DNA from: CAVSRC01 sp963781775
GTDB lineage: Bacteria; Pseudomonadota; Alphaproteobacteria; Rhizobiales; Kaistiaceae
Length of the DNA: 64,000 nucleotides
Direction of reading: 5' to 3'
Assembly (NCBI GenBank): GCA_963781775.1
Contig: CAWAHE010000019.1
Location: 1 to 64,000, forward strand
In this document: positions 54,568-61,814 of the stretch, one piece after another
Layout of the letters: each line of letters starts with the position of its first letter
Numbering within the stretch: position 1 is the first letter of the stretch
The notes under the pieces: generated by a model
Databases searched by the model: none
The model's input: the letters and a program-made list of their open reading frames with translations, nothing else
What the model was told of the DNA's origin: nothing
Position numbers and translations under genes: made by a program

Positions 54568-56787
54568 TCAGTCGGCCAGCAACTGGATCAGCCGGTTGGT
54601 GCGCGTCAGGCGGTCGGCGAGCATTGCCGAGATGCCGGCGTGGAAACGCGCCGCGATCTCTGGTTCGCTCTCCTGCAAGCGCGCCAGGCTGGTGCGGCTG
54701 AAGCGCCAGGCGACGACCGGGCTTTCGGCGACCACGGACGCCGAGCGCGGCACGGCGAGGTAGAAGGCGACTTCGCCGACGATAGCGCCGTGAGCGAGCG
54801 TGGCGAGGCGCACCTGCTGCGCGCCACTGGCGAGTTCCACGGCGGCACGGCCTTCCTCGATGAAGAAGATGTCGTCGGACGGCTTGCCTTGAGCGATCAG
54901 GGCTTCGCCCGCGCCGATCTCCACCCGCTCGAAATAGGGGATCAGAGCGTCGGCCGCCGCCTCGTCTCCGACGATCTCGATGAGCATGTCGCGCGCCGGC
55001 TGGCTGCGTGCGCGCGAAAGACTGGGCGCGACCTCTGCGAGCAGCATGTCTTCGCACCACTCGACCCCCTGGTCGAAGTTCGGGGCGATCCGCACATGCG
55101 CGCCGTCGCCGTGGTCGAGTCCGCCGCGCAGCATTGCGGCGTGGACCTGGTCGGACATGCCGGTCAGCATCAGCACGAAGCCTTCCGGCGCCGCCACCTG
55201 GGAAAGCCGGATGAACGACAAGACCGCGGAGGAATCGAGACCGCTGACGCGATGGAAGTCGATCACCAGAAAGCGCACCCTCCGGCCGGAATGTTCGGTG
55301 ATGCGGCGCTGGATGCTCTTGCGCAGCCGGTCGGCGGTGCCGAAGAACAGGAAACCCTGCAGGCGGAACAGCAGAATTGCGTCGCCGTGGCCGCGCAGCG
55401 CTTCCAGCCGTTCTTCCGAAGAGTCCGTTCGGCTTTGGTAGTCGCGACCGGTGAGCGTGTAGCGGATGATATTGAGACGGCCGTATTCGACCACGAACAG
55501 GACAGCGGCGGCGAGCAGCCCGAACAGGATACCCCAGACGAAGCCGACGAAGGCGATGATCGCGAAGATGAGGGCGACGACGGCATATTCGGCGATCGCC
55601 AGTCGCCGGTAGGACTGGACCAGCCAAGTGTTTATCAGGCCGCCGCCGATCCAGATGAGAACGCCGCCGAGAAGCGGCGTCGGCACGACCGACAGAATCT
55701 GCGTGCCGAACACGAGCGCCACGGTGCAAAACGCGGCAACGGTCAAGCCGACGATGGCGTTTGCGCCGCCGAGGCGCGACGAAAGGATCGTGAGCGAGAG
55801 GTTATGGTAGCCCGGTAGGCCGCCTCCGAGGCTGGCAATCAAGTTGGCGGCGCCGGCGGCGCGCAGCTCGCGGTCGAGATCGAGGTCGCGACGCGCATCG
55901 AGCTCGATGCCGGTAGCGTTCATCAGCATGGCGATCAGCGTCAGGACAGGCACCGTCAGCAGGCTGGGCACCTGACGCGCGATCGCGCTCCAGTCCACGA
56001 AGGCGATATCGGATGGGGCAAGCGGTGGCCACAGCCCGCCGCCCTCCGGCAACGCTATCAGCCAGTGTTCGTTGCGCAGCACATCGTGTGGGATCGCCAG
56101 CGCCCAGACCACGACATTGAAGAGGATCAGTGACACCGCGATGGCCGCTGGCAGGACGAGCCTCCACCCGGTCAGTTTCTGAAAGGCCGCGATGGAGGCG
56201 ATCAAGACGAGCGCAGCCAGCGCGCGCCCTGGCATGGTCGGTTCGCTCATCAGACGGAACGGATCGGCGGCGAAATGCGATCCAGCGATGGCATCAAGTC
56301 CGCCGCTGAGGACCAGCCAACCCGAACCTGCCAGGAAGCCGCCGATGACCGGATACGGAATGAAGCGAATGAAACGGCTGAGGCCGAACGACCCGATAAG
56401 GTAAGTGCCGACGCCGATGAAAAGGGTTGTCGACGCGACGGCGGCAACGACCGTTGCCAACACCGTAACGTCGTCGTGCGGCGCGGCATTGGCGGCGATC
56501 GCCGTGACGATTGCCGCCATCGCCGCGGCCGGCACGCTCTGCGCGCTGGCGACGATGCCGCGGCTGGAGGTGGCGAAGGGCGCCAGCGCCGCCGCGACGG
56601 CGCTGGTGATCAGCGCCATGCCGACGCCTGCCGACGCGACGGAGTGGGGAACACCGGAAAAAAGCAGCGTGCCGAAGCCGATCGACTGAACGATCACCAG
56701 CAGGCCGCATACCGCGCCGACGGCGATGCTGTGGGCGAGGTGGATCTCACTCCGGGAACTTCCCACCACTGGCGGCGCGAGATCCAT
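54568..56787 (-). CDS. SulP/SLC26-type transporter with STAS and cyclic-nucleotide-binding domains
   Basis: 739 aa. Residues about 20-430 are the SulP membrane domain (helix start SIAVGAVCGLLVIVQSIGFG), 455-580 a STAS domain (LFRLQGFLFFGTADRLRKSI ... VSGLDSSAVLSF), and 615-739 a CRP-like cNMP-binding domain with a phosphate-binding cassette style GEVAFYLAVPRSAS. Transport may be gated by a cyclic nucleotide. Substrate could be sulfate, bicarbonate or an organic acid. Tandem paralogue of the next gene. Confidence 0.9.
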   Translation of the reverse strand: MDLAPPVVGSSRSEIHLAHSIAVGAVCGLLVIVQSIGFGTLLFSGVPHSVASAGVGMALITSAVAAALAPFATSSRGIVASAQSVPAAAMAAIVTAIAANAAPHDDVTVLATVVAAVASTTLFIGVGTYLIGSFGLSRFIRFIPYPVIGGFLAGSGWLVLSGGLDAIAGSHFAADPFRLMSEPTMPGRALAALVLIASIAAFQKLTGWRLVLPAAIAVSLILFNVVVWALAIPHDVLRNEHWLIALPEGGGLWPPLAPSDIAFVDWSAIARQVPSLLTVPVLTLIAMLMNATGIELDARRDLDLDRELRAAGAANLIASLGGGLPGYHNLSLTILSSRLGGANAIVGLTVAAFCTVALVFGTQILSVVPTPLLGGVLIWIGGGLINTWLVQSYRRLAIAEYAVVALIFAIIAFVGFVWGILFGLLAAAVLFVVEYGRLNIIRYTLTGRDYQSRTDSSEERLEALRGHGDAILLFRLQGFLFFGTADRLRKSIQRRITEHSGRRVRFLVIDFHRVSGLDSSAVLSFIRLSQVAAPEGFVLMLTGMSDQVHAAMLRGGLDHGDGAHVRIAPNFDQGVEWCEDMLLAEVAPSLSRARSQPARDMLIEIVGDEAAADALIPYFERVEIGAGEALIAQGKPSDDIFFIEEGRAAVELASGAQQVRLATLAHGAIVGEVAFYLAVPRSASVVAESPVVAWRFSRTSLARLQESEPEIAARFHAGISAMLADRLTRTNRLIQLLAD

Positions 56788-56920
56788 GGCTCCCCTTCAT
56801 GGACGGGGCGTGCATGCCCTCGGCCCGAACTCCGGCGACGCTTTCACGAAACCCGTCGCGCCGGCGCTCGGCTTACCTTGGCTGATGGTCGGCTTGGCCT
56901 CAAGCCGTTCCGGTCGGTCT

Positions 56921-59143
56921 TCAGTCCGCCAGGAACCGGGCCAGTTGGTTGGTGTGAACGATGCGTCGCGACGAAACCACCGCCATTCCGCGATGAAAGG
57001 CGAGGGCGATCTCCGGTGATTGGCGCTCGAGACGCTCAATCGCGGCGCGCGAGAAGCGCCAGGCGACCACCGGCGTGGTAGCGGTCACCGAGGCCGTGCG
57101 GCCTTCCTCCAGATAGAATGCGATCTCGCCGACGACCGCGCCGGCGATTGCGGTTGTCAGGTAGGTCGGGCCCTCGCCGTTGCCGGCAAGCTCGACAACG
57201 GCCTCGCCCGATTCGACAAGGAAGATATCGTCGCATCGCTCGCCCTGTTCGATCAGGCGCGTTCCCGCCGCCGCATCGATGCGCTCGCAGAGGCCGGCGA
57301 TGGCTTTGGCCGAGTCGGCGTCGCCGGTGATTTCGGTCAGCATGTCGTCGAGCGGCTTCACCGGCCTGGGAGGGCTCGCCACCTCCGCGATCAGCGTGTC
57401 CTCGCACCATTTGAGGCCGCGTTCGGCGTCGGGTTCGATGCGGATCGGCGAGCCTTCGCCGATCTCCAGGGCGCTGCGTTTGAACTCCTCCCGCACCGCC
57501 GGTGAAAGTCCGGTCAACACCATCGTGAAGCCGTGGCGACTGGCGATCTGACTGAGCCGCTGGAAGCTCAGCCCGGTGGACGAGTCGACGCCGGTCACCC
57601 GCTGGAAATCGATCAGCAGAAATCCGGGCACGCTTCCGGCGGCCGCTGTCATCTGCTGCTGGGCGCGGCGGCGCAGGCGGTCCGAGGTTCCGAAGAACAG
57701 GAAACCCTGGAGCCGGAAAATGAGAATGGACCGGCCGTACTGCTCAAGCAGCGCGCGGCGTTCTTTCGGTGCCTCCACGGCGCTCTGGTAGTCGGCGCCG
57801 GTCATCTGGTGGCGGACGACCTCGACCCGGCTGTATTGCAGGACGAACAGAAGGACCGCGGCGATCAGGCCGACCACGACGCCGAGGGCAAAGCCGGCGA
57901 AGACAATGATCAGGAAGATCAGAAAGATAATGGCGTAGTCGGCGCGGCTGAGGCGGCGGAAGGCAACAATCAGCCACTCGACCATGAGCTGGCCGCCGAT
58001 CCACAGCAGCATGCCGCCGAGCACCAGCGTCGGGATCACATGGAGAATGGTGCTGCCGAGGACCAATGCCGCCAGCGCCACCGCGCCGACCACCACGGCG
58101 ACCCAGCGGTTGTTCGCGCCAAGCCGCAGGCAGAGCAAGGTCACCGAGACCGAGTGAAACCCCGGCAGTCCGCCACCGACGCCGGAGACCACGTTCATGC
58201 CCCCGACCGACTTCAATTCGCGGTCGAGATTGACGTCGTCGCCGGACTCCATCTCGATGCCGGTGGCGTTGAGAAGGAAGGCGATCGCGCCGACCACGAT
58301 CAACAGCGGCACCTCGACCAGGCCGGCGGCGATCGCGGGCCAGTCGATGGTCGCGGTGAAGGGCAACGTTACCGGCGGCCACATCCTGCCGCCCTCCGGC
58401 AGGTTTATGAGCCAGCCGCCGGCGTGCAACTGCTCGGGCGTGTAGCCGAGGCCGTATCCGATGAGAACGAACAACAGCACTGCGGCGACGATCACGATAG
58501 GCACCGCCAGCGGATTGGGGAAGCGCCAGTGCACGAAGGCGGTGGCTGCGACGAGGATCACGGCAAGGCCCAGGCGAACAATTGCCAAGGGTTCCGGCAT
58601 GGTGGCGAAGATGCTGAGCTCCGCCGGTTCGGCGAGAACGATGCCCAGGCCCCCCAGCGCGATGAGCCAGCCGGTGCCGGCGAGGAATCCGCCGATGACC
58701 GAATAGGGAGCGTAGCGGATGATACCGCCCAGCCTAAAATAACCGAGCAGGAACAGGCCGATCCCGGTCAGCAGGGTGGCTGCGCCGATGGTCACCATGA
58801 CGGTGAGATACCGGTCGGCGGCGGATACGCCTGCGGGCAGGGCTTCAACGACGCGGCCGACGATGACGCCGAGCGCGACGGCGGGCACTTCCTGAACGAC
58901 CGGAACCTCGCCGGGGATGGCGCTGGTGAGGGCGCCGACGACCGCCATCACGACCGAGGAAAAGAGCGCGACGCCGACCAGAGCCGGCAGGTAGGACTGC
59001 ATCTCGGCGGCAAAGACCAGGCTGCCGTTGCCGATCGAAAGCACGATCGCGAGGAAGCCGCTGAGGACTCCCGCGATGACGGTGGTCAGCAGGCGATGCG
59101 GTGCGATAGCGCCCCTCTGTGCCTCGCTTGCGGGTGCAGCCAC
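56921..59143 (-). CDS. Second SulP-STAS-cNMP transporter (paralogue)
   Basis: 740 aa with the same domain order as its neighbour: SulP helices (about 20-430), STAS with LQGFLFFGTSDRLRRRAQQ and VTGVDSSTGLSF, and a C-terminal cNMP domain with GEIAFYLEEGRTAS. The two share many identical stretches around STAS but differ in the N-terminal membrane part. A 133-base gap separates them. Two differently gated anion transporters, or a duplicated pair, are possible. Divergent from cydAB. Confidence 0.9.
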   Translation of the reverse strand: MAAPASEAQRGAIAPHRLLTTVIAGVLSGFLAIVLSIGNGSLVFAAEMQSYLPALVGVALFSSVVMAVVGALTSAIPGEVPVVQEVPAVALGVIVGRVVEALPAGVSAADRYLTVMVTIGAATLLTGIGLFLLGYFRLGGIIRYAPYSVIGGFLAGTGWLIALGGLGIVLAEPAELSIFATMPEPLAIVRLGLAVILVAATAFVHWRFPNPLAVPIVIVAAVLLFVLIGYGLGYTPEQLHAGGWLINLPEGGRMWPPVTLPFTATIDWPAIAAGLVEVPLLIVVGAIAFLLNATGIEMESGDDVNLDRELKSVGGMNVVSGVGGGLPGFHSVSVTLLCLRLGANNRWVAVVVGAVALAALVLGSTILHVIPTLVLGGMLLWIGGQLMVEWLIVAFRRLSRADYAIIFLIFLIIVFAGFALGVVVGLIAAVLLFVLQYSRVEVVRHQMTGADYQSAVEAPKERRALLEQYGRSILIFRLQGFLFFGTSDRLRRRAQQQMTAAAGSVPGFLLIDFQRVTGVDSSTGLSFQRLSQIASRHGFTMVLTGLSPAVREEFKRSALEIGEGSPIRIEPDAERGLKWCEDTLIAEVASPPRPVKPLDDMLTEITGDADSAKAIAGLCERIDAAAGTRLIEQGERCDDIFLVESGEAVVELAGNGEGPTYLTTAIAGAVVGEIAFYLEEGRTASVTATTPVVAWRFSRAAIERLERQSPEIALAFHRGMAVVSSRRIVHTNQLARFLAD

Positions 59144-59299
59144 TGCGTCACCTCTTCATGTCCGGCGACACGAATACCTGTCGGTGTGCCTTGCCCCGAA
59201 ATCCGAGGCTGCGGCCGTTCACGCCGCATGAAAAGGCGCAGTCCGACGATTCATGCGGCCTGTGCACGGGCCGGCGATCGTGGCACCTTGGCGCACGTG

Positions 59300-59313
59300 T
59301 TGATTTGCCTCAA
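59300..59313 (+). promoter_or_regulatory. FNR/FixK box upstream of cydAB
   Basis: TTGATTTGCCTCAA matches TTGAT-N4-ATCAA at 9 of 10 positions and lies about 92 bases before the cydA ATG. This position is typical for oxygen-responsive activation of a high-affinity oxidase, and it is in the divergent region with the SulP gene. Confidence 0.65.
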
Positions 59314-59404
59314 GACGCAACCTGTCGATCCTCGGCATTAGCCGGTATTAATTGGCTGGTTGGTTGCCGAATCCCTGCCGGCTCGGCCCGCATGGAGGTC
59401 CTCG

Positions 59405-60802
59405 ATGGAACTCGACGCCGTCTTCCTGTCGCGACTGCAATTCGCCTTTACCGTCGCGTTCCACATCATCTTCCCGACCTTCACCATCGGCCTGTCGGCG
59501 TATATCGCCACGCTGCTCGTCATGTGGCAGCGTACCGGCGTCGAGCGCTATCGGACGCTGGCGCGCTTCTGGACGCGCGTGTTTGCCGTGTCCTTCGCCA
59601 TGGGCGTCGTCTCCGGCATCGTTTTGTCGTACCAATTCGGCACCAACTGGAGCCGCTTCTCCGAGGTGGTCGGCAACGTCGTCGGCCCGCTGATCGGCTA
59701 CGAGGTGCTCACCGCCTTCTTCCTCGAGGCGACGTTCCTCGGCGTCATGCTGTTCGGCTGGAAGCGGGTGCCGCCGTGGCTGCACGTCCTGTCGGCGATT
59801 CTCGTGGCCATCGGCACCGTGACCTCGGCGTTCTGGATCATCTCGGCCAATTCGTGGATGCAGTATCCCGCCGGCCACGTCGTGCGCGACGGCATCGCCT
59901 ATCCGGCCGACTGGATCGCCGCGATCTTCAATCCGACCTTCGGCTGGCGGTTGGTGCACATGGTGACCGCCGCCTACCTGACCACCGCCTTTGTCGTGCT
60001 CGCCGTCGGCGCGCGGTATTTCATCGCCGGCAAGTATCCCGACCACGCTCGCACCATGCTCAAGATGGGCATCGCCATGGCGGCGGTGCTGGCGCCGGCG
60101 CAATTGCTGATCGGCGACCAGCACGGCCTGGAAATGGCCCACTATCAGCCGGTCAAGCTTGCCGCTGTCGAGGCGCACTGGCAAAACGATGGCGGGCCGG
60201 TGCCCTTCGTCGTCTTCGCGGTGCCCAACGCCAGGACCGAGACGAACGACTACGAACTCGCCATCCCCGACGTTGGCAGCCTGCTCATCACGCATTCGCT
60301 CAACGGCGAGTTTCCCGGTCTCAAGGACTATCCCGCCGAGGACCGGCCGCCGCTGGTGCTGCCCTTCTTCGCCTTTCGGATCATGGTCGGTATCGGCTTG
60401 CTGATGATCGCGCTGGCGCTGTGGGGCGCGTGGCTGTGGTGGCGCGGTCGGCTGGAGACGTCGCCGCTGTTCATGCGGCTGGCGTCGCTGTCGTGGCCGG
60501 CCGGCTTCATCGCAGTGCTGTCGGGGTGGACCGTGGCCGAGGTCGGCCGCCAGCCGTGGCTCGCGACCGGCCTGCTGCGCACCACCGACGCCGTTTCGCC
60601 GGTTCCGGCGAGTTCGGTGGCGGTGACCCTGGTCCTGTTCCTGCTCGTGTACGGCATCGTGTTCGCGGCCGGCATCTACTACATGAACCGGCTTATCAAT
60701 CGCGGCCCGACCGGCGAGGGTGCGCCCGTCGAAGGCGTCGCCAGCCGGCCGATCTCGGCCGCCGAGGGCGCCGGCCGACAGGTCGTCGGTGGGGGAGGCT
60801 AG
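59405..60802 (+). CDS. cydA: Cytochrome bd-type (CIO-like) quinol oxidase subunit I
   Basis: 465 aa with about nine transmembrane helices, starting at ATG 59405. Family motifs are the first-helix LSRLQFAFTVAFHIIFPTFTIGL (with a conserved His for heme), GVVSGIVLSYQFGTNWSRF, the Q-loop HGLEMAHYQPVKLAAVEAHW and GWTVAEVGRQPW. The short Q-loop fits the CIO/short-Q-loop class, which is often cyanide-insensitive. Reduces O2 to water with quinol; no proton pumping. Confidence 0.95.
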   Translation: MELDAVFLSRLQFAFTVAFHIIFPTFTIGLSAYIATLLVMWQRTGVERYRTLARFWTRVFAVSFAMGVVSGIVLSYQFGTNWSRFSEVVGNVVGPLIGYEVLTAFFLEATFLGVMLFGWKRVPPWLHVLSAILVAIGTVTSAFWIISANSWMQYPAGHVVRDGIAYPADWIAAIFNPTFGWRLVHMVTAAYLTTAFVVLAVGARYFIAGKYPDHARTMLKMGIAMAAVLAPAQLLIGDQHGLEMAHYQPVKLAAVEAHWQNDGGPVPFVVFAVPNARTETNDYELAIPDVGSLLITHSLNGEFPGLKDYPAEDRPPLVLPFFAFRIMVGIGLLMIALALWGAWLWWRGRLETSPLFMRLASLSWPAGFIAVLSGWTVAEVGRQPWLATGLLRTTDAVSPVPASSVAVTLVLFLLVYGIVFAAGIYYMNRLINRGPTGEGAPVEGVASRPISAAEGAGRQVVGGGG

Positions 60803-60806
60803 GGCG

Positions 60807-61814
60807 ATGCTTGCAACCTATCTGCCGGTCATCTGGGGGCTGCTCATCGCCACCGCGGTGATGCTCTACGTCATCCTCGACGGATTCGATCTCGGCGTCG
60901 GCATTCTCTTCCCGACCACGCGGGTGGAGGCCGAGCGCGACCAGATGATGAATTCGATTGCGCCCTTCTGGGACGGCAACGAGACGTGGCTGGTGCTGGG
61001 TGGCGGCGGCCTCTGGGTCGCGTTCCCGCAGGCCTATGCGGTCATCATGCCGGCCTTCTACTTGCCGGTCATCGTCATGCTGCTGTCGCTGATCTTCCGC
61101 GGCGTGTCGTTCGAATTCCGCTTCGTCTCCAAGCCGGGGCACCGATTGTGGGATTTCGCTTTCTGGATCGGCTCGACGCTCGCCGCCTTCGCTCAGGGCG
61201 TCATCCTCGGCGGGCTCATCCAGGGGGTGACCGTCGTCGACGGCAAGTTTGGCGGCGGCCCCTACGATTGGGCAACGCCCTTCGCGCTGCTCTCGGGCGT
61301 GGGGCTCGTTTTGGGCTATGCACTCCTCGGTGCCACCTGGCTCATCTTCAAGACCGACGGCGCAGTGCAGGCGCGAGCGCGCGATCAGGCGCGGATGCTG
61401 CTGATCGCCGTACTGGTCGCCATCGCCGCCGTCAGCCTGTGGACGCCGATCACGACGCCGCGCATCGCCGAGCGCTGGTTCACCACGCCCAACATCTTCT
61501 TCCTGTGGCCAGTGCCGCTCATCACCGCCGGCCTTGGATACGTGGCGTGGCGCGGGCTGGACCGCGCCCGCGAGCTGACGCCGTTCGTCGCCAGCGTCGG
61601 TCTGTTCGTGCTTGCCTATCTCGGCCTCGGCATCTCCGTCTTCCCGTATCTGGTGCCGCCGACGCTGACGGTGTGGGATACCGCCGCCGTGCCAGACAGC
61701 CAGATCTTCACGCTGATCGGCACCGTCATCATGCTGCCGATCATCCTGGGCTACTTCGTCTTCGTGTTCTGGACCTTCCGCGCCAAAGTCGGCGTTGAAG
61801 GCGGCTATCACTGA
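60807..61814 (+). CDS. cydB: Cytochrome bd-type quinol oxidase subunit II
   Basis: 335 aa starting at ATG 60807 (GGAGGCTAGGGCG before it). Eight to nine helices; N-terminal LPVIWGLLIATAVMLYVILDGFDLGVGILFP is the family signature, and SIAPFWDGNETWLVLGGGGLWVAFPQAY follows. It follows cydA by 4 bases. No cydX-like small ORF follows; the stop overlaps by seven bases the stop of the convergent propeller gene. Confidence 0.95.
   Translation: MLATYLPVIWGLLIATAVMLYVILDGFDLGVGILFPTTRVEAERDQMMNSIAPFWDGNETWLVLGGGGLWVAFPQAYAVIMPAFYLPVIVMLLSLIFRGVSFEFRFVSKPGHRLWDFAFWIGSTLAAFAQGVILGGLIQGVTVVDGKFGGGPYDWATPFALLSGVGLVLGYALLGATWLIFKTDGAVQARARDQARMLLIAVLVAIAAVSLWTPITTPRIAERWFTTPNIFFLWPVPLITAGLGYVAWRGLDRARELTPFVASVGLFVLAYLGLGISVFPYLVPPTLTVWDTAAVPDSQIFTLIGTVIMLPIILGYFVFVFWTFRAKVGVEGGYH

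Noticed and set aside
59119..60861. 580-codon plus frame over cydA in another phase
   Set aside because: Arg-rich out-of-phase reading of a clear cytochrome bd subunit.
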